Shown piece after piece: positions 1 through 6,424 of a stretch of DNA of 11,667 bases (within the stretch, counting starts at the first letter, position 1; every line of letters starts with the position of its first letter). The stretch comes from CAYLHU01 sp964383715 (GTDB lineage: Bacteria; Patescibacteriota; Minisyncoccia; Minisyncoccales; CG1-02-41-26). The notes under the pieces were generated by a model. That model was not told the origin of the DNA and did no database searches. It saw nothing but the letters and a program-made list of their open reading frames with translations. The stretch spans positions 1-11,667 of the forward strand of contig CAYLHU010000016.1 in the NCBI GenBank assembly GCA_964383715.1, given 5' to 3'. The translations under genes were made by a program, and so were the position numbers.

Positions 1-54
1 TTTTAAATTGCAGAACCAATGCTCTTTCGGTAAGATTTTATATTACTAATTGCG

Positions 55-83
55 TTGAGTTTTAAGTTTATTGGTGATAGATT
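55..83 (+). promoter_or_regulatory. Sigma70-type promoter of the tRNA-Leu gene
   Basis: A -35 like TTGAGT (55-60) is followed after exactly 17 nt by TAGATT (78-83). A TG one base upstream of that hexamer (75-76) makes it an extended -10. Transcription would start at about 90, just before the mature tRNA 5' end at 92. This placement is what makes the call credible; neither hexamer is perfect consensus. Confidence 0.55.
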
Positions 84-91
84 GGGATTAA

Positions 92-178
92 GCCGCGGTG
101 CTGGAATTGGTTTACGGGGACGACTCAAAATCGTCTGGGAGAAATCCCGTGTGGGTTCGAGTCCCACCCGCGGCACCA
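92..178 (+). tRNA. tRNA-Leu (anticodon CAA)
   Basis: This tRNA reads UUG leucine codons. The acceptor stem is GCCGCGG (92-98) pairing with CCGCGGC (168-174), followed by A175 as discriminator and a genomically encoded CCA (176-178). The anticodon stem is GACGA/TCGTC (119-123/131-135) around the 7-base loop CTCAAAA with CAA at 126-128. A long variable arm (stem GGGA/TCCC, 137-148) marks the class II (Leu/Ser/Tyr) architecture, and the T arm is GTGGG-TTCGAGT-CCCAC (151-167). The D stem is short (CTG with CGG, one G-U pair). The leucyl-tRNA synthetase gene that would charge it lies 1.6 kb away on the other strand. Confidence 0.97.
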
Positions 179-237
179 TTCGCTCCTCCGCTAAGAGCAA
201 AAAGAAAAATCTTTCCCACCGAAAATAAATAGAAAAA

Positions 238-365
238 TTTGTATCGTTTTAGGACGATCCCGATACAACCAAAATTGTCAATTTTGTAATTGTATCGAGG
301 ACCCTCGATTTTGTCACTAACGCAAAGCGTTAGACAAAATCGGGGTCGTCCTAAAACGATACAAA
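238..365. repeat. Nested palindromic repeat element
   Basis: The outer arms (238-257 and 346-365) are 20-bp perfect inverted copies. Pairing continues inward through 264/339 with one G-U. Two further hairpins lie inside. One has arms CGATACAA/TTGTATCG (261-268/290-297) enclosing AAAATTG/CAATTTT (271-277/279-285). The other has CGATTTTGT/ACAAAATCG (306-314/334-342) enclosing CTAACGC-AAA-GCGTTAG (317-333). The hexamer GTATCG or its complement recurs four times. As RNA this folds into a long stem carrying two hairpins; as DNA it could extrude a cruciform. There is no ORF. It resembles a short non-autonomous, REP- or MITE-like element; no family is assigned. Confidence 0.85.
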
Positions 366-604
366 ATAAATAAGCAGACAGAACAAGGCAAAAGAGACGA
401 TTGACAACAAATAGTGCCGACCGGCACCATTTTTTGCCAGAACAGATAAAACAGATTTTTTAAAAAGTATAGAGATTAGAAAAAGATACAAAGAAAATAT
501 AAAAAAGATATAAAAAAATATAAAGAAATAAAAGGAAGCGCAAGAAAAACAAAAAGAAAAAAAGGAAAATGTTGCGCTTTGGAATAGAATTCAGGTACAA
601 AATA
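366..604. other. Intergenic stretch without a gene
   Basis: I see no protein or RNA gene here. The left part holds a small hairpin (414-427). From about 470 to 570 the + strand is strongly purine-rich (A and G runs), typical of unconstrained AT-rich spacer. An 8-bp inverted repeat, AAGCGCAA/TTGCGCTT (536-543/572-579), encloses a 28-nt A-rich loop and could be a remnant hairpin. Nothing assigns a function. Confidence 0.5.
414..436 (+). terminator. Weak candidate terminator downstream of tRNA-Leu
   Basis: A 5-bp stem GTGCC-GACC-GGCAC (414-427) is followed by CA and then a run of T (431-435). It is the first hairpin plus U-tract on the + strand after the tRNA and the palindromic element. The stem is short, so this is tentative. 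Confidence 0.3.
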
Positions 605-633
605 TTGACAAGTTCAAAATACAAGCATATATT
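605..633 (+). promoter_or_regulatory. Sigma70 promoter for the small + strand gene
   Basis: A perfect -35 TTGACA (605-610) is followed by a 17-nt spacer and TATATT (628-633), a good -10. Transcription would start near 641, leaving a leader of about 45 nt before the ATG at 686. An alternative -10 (TATTAT, 630-635) has a less favourable 19-nt spacer. Confidence 0.7.
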
Positions 634-685
634 ATAAATAGAATAAAAAAAATTTAAAAAATGAATAAGGAGTAGGGAGATAATT

Positions 686-1066
686 ATGACAAAAACACAG
701 AAAATACGAATTGTATCTGTTCCGCCAGGACAAGCCCCAAGATGGGTACGGCGAGAATGGGTAGGATTAGAGCTTCCTATTAAGGGTGTCCCGGTTTCGA
801 AAAACTTGATTCAAGCGGGAGTTAATTTTTTCAAGGCAAAAGAATTGATTAAAACAATAACAACAGAAGGCACAATTCAAAAAAGAGCAAGTTTGAAAAA
901 ATTTAAACCGAAAAACACAGATGGCTACACTGTAAACACAAAAACAGCAATGACAATTCTTGCCGAAAAGAGCCCCGCGGCTGCTGAATGGTGGAGAGAA
1001 AACATCGTCCTTTCCCTAATGCCCTGGCTGTCTTTCAAAAAGGAAGTATGCAAGATAGTGTCCTAA
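686..1066 (+). CDS. Small conserved hypothetical protein (126 aa)
   Basis: No function is assigned. The N-terminal part (7-31) reads IRIVSVPPGQAP, then WVRREWVGLELP, a pattern I recognise from hypothetical proteins of candidate-phyla genomes. The C-terminal part has a second characteristic block, GY.V....A...L...SP.AAEWW (80-104), with a Cys near the end (122). It is basic and soluble, with no signal peptide or membrane segment. The start is well supported: AAGGAG (667-672) and GGGAGA (675-680) lie just upstream, and the promoter at 605-633 and a terminator right after the stop make it a complete single-gene unit. A tiny ORF, ATG at 661 with a stop at 673-675, overlaps the first SD-like site. 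The clear SD contrasts with the - strand genes, most of which lack one. It is convergent with the PAP2 gene. Confidence 0.85.
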   Translation: MTKTQKIRIVSVPPGQAPRWVRREWVGLELPIKGVPVSKNLIQAGVNFFKAKELIKTITTEGTIQKRASLKKFKPKNTDGYTVNTKTAMTILAEKSPAAAEWWRENIVLSLMPWLSFKKEVCKIVS

Positions 1067-1081
1067 AATTATAGCAATAAG

Positions 1082-1117
1082 AAATCTCGGCTAAATATTA
1101 AATGTCGAGATTTTTTT
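1082..1117 (+). terminator. Rho-independent terminator after the hypothetical gene
   Basis: The 8-bp stem AAATCTCG/CGAGATTT (1082-1089/1106-1113) with a 16-nt loop runs directly into a T tract (1111-1117), 15 nt after the stop codon. On the - strand the tail is CTTATT, so it may weakly also stop transcripts from the convergent PAP2 gene. Confidence 0.75.
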
Positions 1118-1153
1118 ATAATTTTTTATCACAACCGCAGAGAAGTTATTACC

Positions 1154-1759
1154 TTACAGATGAATAAATAATCTATTGGCAAGAAAGGCAATGAAAATTC
1201 CCAAGATAGCGCCGACTAAAATATCCAACGGCCAATGGACTCCGGCAAAGACCCGAGAAACAACGATTAAAAAACTAAAAATTAAAAACCAAACACTAAC
1301 TCTCCTCCAAAAATGTCGGGTCGTAGGCGATGAGATTAAAGTCTCATCTTCGCCCCTTGCTAACGCTCGGGTACCCGAACATTTTTCTCGGCTATAAAAA
1401 TAGATGAAAGAGGATATGGAAAAAAGGAAAACGGCGTGAGCCGAAGGGAAAGAAGAAGTAAGCGAGTGAGATGAAATAAGATTAACTTGATTTTCAACAA
1501 AAGGGCGGGGGTGATAATAAAATAAACGGATAAGCAAAACAATAAGCCATCCCAAACCGGCGGTCAAAAACGAGCCAAGAATAATTTTCTTGTTTTTTTT
1601 AAAATTCTTCAATAAAAGTAAAATTAAAAAAGCCACCAAAATGTAAGGAAGATAGTGGGCAAAAAAAACGACTATTTTATCAAGCCAATAATACTTCCCC
1701 GCCAAGTCATTTAATCCCCTAAAAAGATATTCGTTTGTTAAACAAAAAGAAAAATTCAT
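1154..1759 (-). CDS. PAP2-family membrane phosphatase, BcrC-like
   Basis: An integral membrane lipid (pyro)phosphatase of the PAP2 superfamily. The size and the N-terminus (NDLAGKYYWLDK followed by hydrophobic helices) resemble BcrC-type undecaprenyl-pyrophosphate phosphatases, which recycle the carrier lipid of cell-wall synthesis. All three catalytic blocks are present: RX6RP (R78-R85-P86, Arg replacing the usual Lys at the first position), PSAH (105-108, histidine H108) and SRX5HX3D (S168-R169, H175, D179). About five membrane helices alternate with these loops. The oddity is residues 125-151, a charged, Gly/Arg/Glu/Thr-rich loop between helices, encoded exactly by a 78-bp palindromic insert (1309-1386); without it the protein would be about 175 aa. 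The gene is last in the - strand series, 64 nt after leuS. No SD is visible before ATG 1759. The family is certain; the substrate is inferred. Confidence 0.9.
   Translation of the reverse strand: MNFSFCLTNEYLFRGLNDLAGKYYWLDKIVVFFAHYLPYILVAFLILLLLKNFKKNKKIILGSFLTAGLGWLIVLLIRLFYYHPRPFVENQVNLISSHSLTSSFPSAHAVFLFSISSFIYFYSREKCSGTRALARGEDETLISSPTTRHFWRRVSVWFLIFSFLIVVSRVFAGVHWPLDILVGAILGIFIAFLANRLFIHL
1309..1386. repeat. In-frame palindromic insert within the PAP2 gene
   Basis: The outer arms are AAAAATGTCGGGT (1309-1321) and ACCCGAACATTTTT (1373-1386), complementary apart from one bulged base. Inside sits a hairpin GATGAGA/TCTCATC (1329-1335/1342-1348) extended by GGC/GCC. The right end also contains a perfect 12-bp palindrome TCGGGTACCCGA (1367-1378). 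The length is 78 bp, divisible by three, with no stop in the host frame, so it is translated as 26 codons. Like the element at 238-365 it is a long stem with internal hairpins, and both contain CTAACGC and a CGGGTCGT/CGGGGTCGT string; a common family is possible but unproven. Confidence 0.8.
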
Positions 1760-1823
1760 AATTTATTTATTTTTATGAAGAATACTAAAGGATAAAATTT
1801 GGAGAGTAACCGAAAAGCATAAT

Positions 1824-4358
1824 TTAAATTACAAAATTAATTAATTTGTCCTCAATAAAAATTATTTTCTTAATTTCTCCGCCTTCAAGCCATTTTTTCG
1901 CTTTTGACTCGCCTAAAACAATTTTCCTTATTTCCCCCTCCGACAGCCCTCTTTCAATTTCCATTTTGTCTCTTACCTTCCCATTAATCTGAACCACTAA
2001 TATTGCTTTCTTTTCTTTGGTTATTTTTTCTTTATATTCCGGCCACGCTTCCTGAAAAATTGAACTGATTTTTGTCTTTTTAAACTTCTTGCCAACTTCC
2101 TGATAAATCTCTTCGGAAATATGGGGGGCAAAAGGGCTTAAAATAGTTAAAAACAACAGATAATGGTCTAAGAGAATATCTTTTTTTCTCTCCATCTCGT
2201 TGGCTAAAATCATTAAAGAAGAAACCGCTGTATTGAATTTAAGTCCCTCAATGTCTTCGCCTACCTTCTTGATTGTCTGGTGAAGTAATTTTTCTATTCC
2301 CTCATTGTCAGAGTCCGATTTTACAACAACCTTATTTTTCAAATCCCAAACCTTATCCAAAAATCTTTTAACTCCATTTAAGCCCTTGCTATCCCAAGCG
2401 ATACTTTGAGAAAAGGGTCCCATAAACATTTCATAGGTTCTTAAAACATCAGCCCCGAAATTTTTTATTATTTCATCGGGAGTCACCACATTGCCTTTTG
2501 ATTTAGACATCTTAACGCCCCCTTCGGCTAAAATCACGCCGTGAGAAGTCCTTTTTTTATAGGGCTCGTCCCCGACAGATTCAGGAATAACTCCAATATC
2601 CCATAAAAACTTATAAATAAAACGGGAATACAAAAGGTGAAGGGTGGTATGTTCCATCCCTCCATTATACCAATCAACCGGAAGCCAATATTTTAAAATC
2701 TCGGGAGAGGCCAACTCATTTTTATTTTTGGGGTCACAATAACGAAGAAAATACCAATTGGAACCAGCCCAATTCGGCATAACATCAATTTCCCGCCGAG
2801 CCCAACCTTTACATTGAGGACATTTAGTTTTAACCCACTTTTCATTTTTAGCCAAAGGGGACTCTCCATTTTTTGTCGGTTTATAATCGTTCACTTTAGG
2901 CAACTTAACGGGTAAGTCCTTTTCCGGAACTGTTTGCCAACCGCACTTCGGACAATTTATCATCGGAATCGGCTCCCCCCAATATCTCTGACGGGAAAAA
3001 ACCCAGTCCCTTAATTTATAATAAATATTTTTCCGAGCTAATTCTTGTCTTTCTAATTTTTCTAAAATCTTTTCTTGGGCTGTTTTATAGTCCAATCCGT
3101 CAAACTCCCCTGAATTAACTAAGACCCCTTCGCCCTCGTAGGGTTCTTTCATTTCTCCCGACATTGCTTCTTCATTTGTTTTAGCCGTTGGAGAAATAAC
3201 CCTTTTAATAGGAAGATTATAACTTTTGGCAAAATCAAAGTCCCTTTTATCGTGAGCCGGAACAGCCATAATAGCCCCCGTCCCATAATTAGGTAGGACA
3301 TAATCGGCTACAAAAATTGGAATTTCTTTTTTATTGGCTGGGTTTATGGCCTTGACTCCCAATAATTCAACTCCCGTCTTTTCCCGAACATCGGATATTC
3401 TTTCTCTTTCCAGTTTCTTTTTCGCTTTTTCAATATACTCTTCCACTAATTTTGAATTTTGAATCGCAGCGAGGGCAAGGCGAAGAAATGGGTGTTCGGG
3501 AGACAAAACCAAATAGATCGCCCCAAAAATAGTATCCACTCTTGTCGTGAAGACCTTAATAAATTTTAGGTTCTCTTCTTGTTCTTTTTGACTCAAATCC
3601 CCTTCCTCTTTTGAATTCTTGTCTTGATAAGTTCCCGAATCATCTCGAAAATTAACCTCAAAATTAACTTCCGTTCCGTAGCTTTTCCCTATCCAGTCCT
3701 TTTCTAAAACCTTAACTCTTTCCGGGTAATCAACTCTATCCAACCCTTCAATCAACCTTTCGGCATAACAAGTAATTCTTAACATCCATTGTTCTCTTTC
3801 TTCTCTGACAATTTCCCCCCCGCATCTTTCACACTTGCTATCAACCACTTCCTCGTTAGCCAAGCCAATTTTACAGGAAGGGCACCAATTTATTGACATT
3901 TTTGATTTGTAAGCCAACCCTTTTTTGAAAAGCTGGATAAATATCCATTGCGTCCATTTGTAATAATTGGAGTCGGTAGTATTGACTTCCCTTGACCAGT
4001 CGAACGAAAGACCTATTTTTTTTTGCTGTTCTTTGAAAACATTTGTGTTTCTTCGGGTAATAAGAGCAGGATGACCCCCCGTTTTAATGGCAAAATTTTC
4101 AGTTGGTAAACCGAAAGCGTCCCAACCCATTGGGAATAAAACATTATAGCCCTCCATTCTTTTTTTTCGGCTTAAAACATCTAAGGCGATATAGGGCCGA
4201 CAATGGCCAACATGAAGACCGAAGCCGGAAGGATAGGGAAACTCAACCAAAATATATTTTTTGGGCTTTTGGGAAAAATCCCGGGCTCGGGATATTTTTT
4301 CTTTTTCCCAAACCTTTTGCCATTTTCTTTCAATTTTCTTAAAATTATATTTCTCCAT
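1824..4358 (-). CDS. leuS: Leucyl-tRNA synthetase
   Basis: A class I synthetase that attaches leucine to tRNA-Leu; 844 aa, within the usual bacterial range. The HIGH signature is HVGH (49-52) and the KMSKS loop is K616-S620 in VKMSKSKGN. Two zinc-finger-like Cys pairs follow the first Rossmann half (C159/C162, C176/C179), and more CxxC pairs occur before the second half. The CP1 editing domain is present, with the Thr-rich block FTTRVDTIFG (270-279) and AHDKRDFDFA carrying the editing aspartate D370. The C-terminus has the anticodon-binding helical domain and a small VVQINGKVRDK-type end. Oddities are a low-complexity, Asp/Glu/Lys/Gln-rich insert (about 237-264) before the Thr-rich block, and Val274 where many homologues have Pro. 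No clear SD precedes ATG 4358; the upstream gap is a 7-bp tandem repeat. Confidence 0.98.
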   Translation of the reverse strand: MEKYNFKKIERKWQKVWEKEKISRARDFSQKPKKYILVEFPYPSGFGLHVGHCRPYIALDVLSRKKRMEGYNVLFPMGWDAFGLPTENFAIKTGGHPALITRRNTNVFKEQQKKIGLSFDWSREVNTTDSNYYKWTQWIFIQLFKKGLAYKSKMSINWCPSCKIGLANEEVVDSKCERCGGEIVREEREQWMLRITCYAERLIEGLDRVDYPERVKVLEKDWIGKSYGTEVNFEVNFRDDSGTYQDKNSKEEGDLSQKEQEENLKFIKVFTTRVDTIFGAIYLVLSPEHPFLRLALAAIQNSKLVEEYIEKAKKKLERERISDVREKTGVELLGVKAINPANKKEIPIFVADYVLPNYGTGAIMAVPAHDKRDFDFAKSYNLPIKRVISPTAKTNEEAMSGEMKEPYEGEGVLVNSGEFDGLDYKTAQEKILEKLERQELARKNIYYKLRDWVFSRQRYWGEPIPMINCPKCGWQTVPEKDLPVKLPKVNDYKPTKNGESPLAKNEKWVKTKCPQCKGWARREIDVMPNWAGSNWYFLRYCDPKNKNELASPEILKYWLPVDWYNGGMEHTTLHLLYSRFIYKFLWDIGVIPESVGDEPYKKRTSHGVILAEGGVKMSKSKGNVVTPDEIIKNFGADVLRTYEMFMGPFSQSIAWDSKGLNGVKRFLDKVWDLKNKVVVKSDSDNEGIEKLLHQTIKKVGEDIEGLKFNTAVSSLMILANEMERKKDILLDHYLLFLTILSPFAPHISEEIYQEVGKKFKKTKISSIFQEAWPEYKEKITKEKKAILVVQINGKVRDKMEIERGLSEGEIRKIVLGESKAKKWLEGGEIKKIIFIEDKLINFVI

Positions 4359-4370
4359 GAAAATATTATC

Positions 4371-4489
4371 TATAATTTATAACTTATAATTTATTATTTA
4401 TAATTTATTATTTATTATTTATTATTTATAATTTATTATTTATAATTTATTATTTATAATTTATTATTTATTGTTTATCGTTTATCGTT
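4371..4489. repeat. 7-bp tandem repeat array, TATWATT x17
   Basis: Seventeen consecutive heptamers can be read without a gap. Most are TATAATT or TATTATT in irregular alternation, with one TATAACT near the left end and TATTGTT, TATCGTT, TATCGTT at the right end. The array fills the tatD-leuS gap and runs about 20 bp into tatD, encoding its stop codon and last residues (INDKQ). The right-end variants may be the ancestral coding units from which the array grew. The leuS 5' leader is transcribed through it. Confidence 0.9.
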
Positions 4490-5289
4490 TTCAAAAATAA
4501 TTTTTGGGCATTGGCGGTGGTAATTTCCGAAACCTCTTGAAAAGAAACTCCTTTAATCCGGGCAATCGTCCGAGCAATATATTCAACATTTTGAGATTCG
4601 TTGCGAGGAAGTATTATATCCGCTTTCGTTTTTGTAGGAGATTCGGAAGATAAAGGCGGAGTTAAAAAAGGGCAATCGGTTTCAATTAGGATTCTATCCA
4701 AAGGGGTCTTTTCAATAATTTTATCCAAATTCAATTTATAAATAATTCCATTGAACCCCAAATAAAAACCAATTTTGAGATACCTTTCGGCTTGAGACCA
4801 ATGACCACTAAAACAATGAATTACGCCGTGTAAAGTATAATGGGTAACATACAACTCAAGAATTTTTAATAATTCATTATGGGCCCTTCGACAGTGGATT
4901 ATAATTGGTAAATTTAATTCTTGGGCTAATTCTAATTGTTCTTTGAAAATCTCTTTTTGTTTTTCTTCAATAACTTCATTTTGGCAAGGATAATCCAACC
5001 CAATTTCGCCAATGGCAATAACCTTTTTTGATTTTGCCAACTGGCAATATTTCTTTTTATCAAAGATACCTTTTCCGACTTCTTCGGAAACATCTAAGGG
5101 ATGCAAACCGATAACGGCGTAGACCCCTTGGGGATAATTCTCAGCAATCTCAACCGCTTTTCGGGAGCTTTCATAATTTGTCCCGACATTGAAAACCCAA
5201 ATATTTTTTTCCAAACAGTTTTTTATAATTTCCTCCCTGTCCCCGTCAAACTCTTTAAAATTTAAATGACTATGAGTATCAACCAACAT
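4468..5289 (-). CDS. tatD: TatD-family metal-dependent deoxyribonuclease
   Basis: A TIM-barrel metal hydrolase of the TatD/YcfH/YabD family, known for 3'-5' DNase activity; 273 aa is close to the family norm. The metal ligands are visible in order: H6xH8 (DTHSHL), E95 in GEIGLDY, H132 in IIHCR, H158 in VIHCFSG and D205 in ETDCPFL. The barrel is complete. In many bacteria this gene follows metG; here the two are separated by four small genes. It lies 35 nt downstream of a terminator, so it needs its own promoter in 5290-5330, where I see only weak candidates (TTGATT with poorly placed AT-rich hexamers). The last codons come from a tandem repeat, so the C-terminus is probably free to vary. The AGAG before ATG 5289 is a poor SD. 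Confidence 0.95.
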   Translation of the reverse strand: MLVDTHSHLNFKEFDGDREEIIKNCLEKNIWVFNVGTNYESSRKAVEIAENYPQGVYAVIGLHPLDVSEEVGKGIFDKKKYCQLAKSKKVIAIGEIGLDYPCQNEVIEEKQKEIFKEQLELAQELNLPIIIHCRRAHNELLKILELYVTHYTLHGVIHCFSGHWSQAERYLKIGFYLGFNGIIYKLNLDKIIEKTPLDRILIETDCPFLTPPLSSESPTKTKADIILPRNESQNVEYIARTIARIKGVSFQEVSEITTANAQKLFLKTINDKQ

Positions 5290-5324
5290 AACTCTAATTT
5301 AACAAATATAGAAAAAAATTCAAT

Positions 5325-5361
5325 CAAAAAACCCTGACATTACATAAAATTGCATCAGGGT
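5325..5361 (-). terminator. Rho-independent terminator after the DUF4258/DUF2283 pair
   Basis: Read on the - strand, ACCCTGA pairs with TCAGGGT (5355-5361 with 5331-5337), a 7-bp stem with a 17-nt loop. A T run follows (5326-5330, plus the T of the stem). It lies 28 nt after the DUF2283 stop codon and isolates the pair from tatD. Confidence 0.75.
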
Positions 5362-5388
5362 CCTTTATTTTATTCGTTTATATTTTAA

Positions 5389-5598
5389 TTAAGAATAAAC
5401 TGGCATTTCGGTAGATATTCTGCCTATCTCTTTTTTAGGAATTTGTTGAGAAACTCCAAGTATTTCAATACCAAGCAAATTTTTTTTTCTATCCACATCA
5501 ACCAAAAGACGACTATTCACTTTAATAGTTTTTGTTGCTTTGCCCTTACGAATGTAAATGTACATTGCATCCGCCATTTTGTCATATTTTATTCTCAT
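5389..5598 (-). CDS. DUF2283 domain protein (possible antitoxin)
   Basis: The 69-aa protein is essentially one DUF2283 domain. It opens with M.IKYDKMADAMYIYI, the typical start of that family (K.YD..ADALYI), followed by KTIKVNSRLLVDVDRKKNLLGIEILG, whose V.VD....L.GIEIL core is diagnostic. No catalytic motif is visible. It is the second gene of a pair, 16 nt after the DUF4258 gene, and is closed by a terminator. DUF2283 genes are often found next to DUF4258 or RelE-like genes, which suggests an antitoxin or partner role. That role is inference; the domain call is firm. Confidence 0.85.
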   Translation of the reverse strand: MRIKYDKMADAMYIYIRKGKATKTIKVNSRLLVDVDRKKNLLGIEILGVSQQIPKKEIGRISTEMPVYS

Positions 5599-5614
5599 AT
5601 ATTTTGAATTTTTC

Positions 5615-5827
5615 TTAAAGAAAATAACAAGTTAATATTATCTTTTTACTGTTTTCAATAATGTACACTATTTCTATTTCTTTTACTCCGCTCTTTTTTC
5701 GAACTATCACTCTACCATCAGATTCTCTAAAAATGTAATCAGGATTTTCTATAACTTTTCTTATCTCTTCTCTCAAAATCCCCCTTTCTTCCATTCTATC
5801 TTTAGCATGTTGAGTAAAAATTATCAT
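5615..5827 (-). CDS. DUF4258 domain protein (possible toxin)
   Basis: A 70-aa protein made almost entirely of a DUF4258 domain. The N-terminal TQHAKDRMEERGI (5-17) is the family hallmark (HA..RM.ERGI), followed by a helix with VIENPDYIFRES and three beta strands ending in ILTCYFL. The fold and size resemble small RelE-like RNase toxins, but no activity is shown for this protein. It is the first gene of a two-gene unit with DUF2283, with a candidate promoter and an inverted repeat immediately upstream. A toxin-antitoxin role is inferred from size, pairing and apparent self-regulation. The 5' leader would be only about 10 nt and has no SD. Confidence 0.8.
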   Translation of the reverse strand: MIIFTQHAKDRMEERGILREEIRKVIENPDYIFRESDGRVIVRKKSGVKEIEIVYIIENSKKIILTCYFL

Positions 5828-5843
5828 AAGAATATCTATTTAA

Positions 5844-5872
5844 ACATTAACAAACTAATAACCTAATGTCAA
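5844..5872 (-). promoter_or_regulatory. Promoter of the DUF4258/DUF2283 pair
   Basis: On the - strand a perfect TTGACA (5872-5867) is followed after 17 nt by TAATGT (5849-5844), a weak -10. Transcription would begin at about 5837, ten nt before the ATG. The -35 is strong; the -10 is the uncertain part. Confidence 0.5.
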
Positions 5873-5881
5873 ATTATTAGT
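5854..5881. promoter_or_regulatory. Candidate operator (8-bp inverted repeat over the -35)
   Basis: ACTAATAA (5854-5861) and TTATTAGT (5874-5881) are perfect inverted copies separated by 12 nt. The centres are 20 nt apart, about two helical turns, as expected for a dimeric repressor. The -35 hexamer lies in the spacer, so binding would block RNA polymerase. In an AT-rich background an 8-bp repeat can arise by chance. Confidence 0.4.
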
Positions 5882-5934
5882 GCGAACATCAATTAACATA
5901 CCAGCTACAAGTTTTTAACTTTGATTATTGTACT

Positions 5935-6408
5935 TTAGGATAAAATATATTTCTGTAATTTTAATATTTTATAGATTTTTTTAGTTCCGCCAAAAACACC
6001 AGACCAACCAAACATTGAACCATCAGCAAAATATACTTTTTTCAAATTATTATTTTGATCCAAGTATTCTATCAAAATCCACTTAGTAGCTAAAGCAACC
6101 GATAACCCAAAAATATTTCCAATTAGTAAAATAAGCAACCCTCCAAGTATTATTTTTGGGAAAAATAAACACACATAAAAAACAAACAAAACATCAATAA
6201 TAAAATATATACCCCAATTAACTTTTTGCCTTTTTATTAAGATATTCTTAATGTTTTTTATCTGAATATTACTTTTTTTACCATTGAATTCAATTCTATC
6301 ATCGTAAATATTCAAAAAACCCCTATCATCAAAAACAATAAGTTTCCAAACATTTTTAATCTTTTTCTCAGAGGCATACCAAATTTTTGAGAAAGTTTGA
6401 ATCTTCAT
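5935..6408 (-). CDS. Small membrane protein with PH-like halves
   Basis: No family is assigned. Residues 24-60 (LIVFDDRGFLNIYDDRIEF, then a Lys/Ile-rich strand and NIKNILI) read like the first strands of a bacterial PH- or GRAM-like domain, where a small ligand-binding beta sandwich senses lipids or proteins. Two hydrophobic helices follow (about 65-84 and 86-108). The chain then returns with ILIEYLDQNNNLKKVYFADG and ends in a helix (GGTKKIYKILKLQ), as the second half of such a domain would. The protein is therefore probably a membrane hairpin with both halves of a PH-like domain on the cytoplasmic side. It starts 16 nt after the Cys-rich gene and is probably co-transcribed with it. The gene is convincing from its continuous hydrophobic and beta pattern; the fold is inference. 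Confidence 0.7.
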   Translation of the reverse strand: MKIQTFSKIWYASEKKIKNVWKLIVFDDRGFLNIYDDRIEFNGKKSNIQIKNIKNILIKRQKVNWGIYFIIDVLFVFYVCLFFPKIILGGLLILLIGNIFGLSVALATKWILIEYLDQNNNLKKVYFADGSMFGWSGVFGGTKKIYKILKLQKYILS

Positions 6409-6424
6409 AAAATTGAATCAAGAT

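Noticed and set aside
3..200. - strand open frame across the tRNA-Leu.
   Set aside because: It runs through the complement of a perfect tRNA; its protein has no coding character.
422..431. CGGCACCATT repeats the 3' end of the tRNA-Leu (172-180 region), as an integration att site might.
   Set aside because: Only 10 bp are shared, the interval is 250 bp with no integrase or cargo, and the match lies in a hairpin that explains itself.
536..579. Inverted repeat AAGCGCAA/TTGCGCTT considered as a small RNA or terminator.
   Set aside because: The loop is 28 nt of A-rich sequence, there is no T tract and no upstream promoter or gene to terminate.
1176..1542. Open frames opposite and alongside the PAP2 gene.
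   Set aside because: Shadows of a gene with all catalytic motifs intact; no SD or homology pattern.
4103..4342. + strand open frame opposite the leuS start.
   Set aside because: Antisense shadow of the conserved HVGH region of leuS.
4371..4489. Considered as a CRISPR array because of its regular repetition.
   Set aside because: The unit is 7 bp with no spacers; it is a simple tandem repeat.
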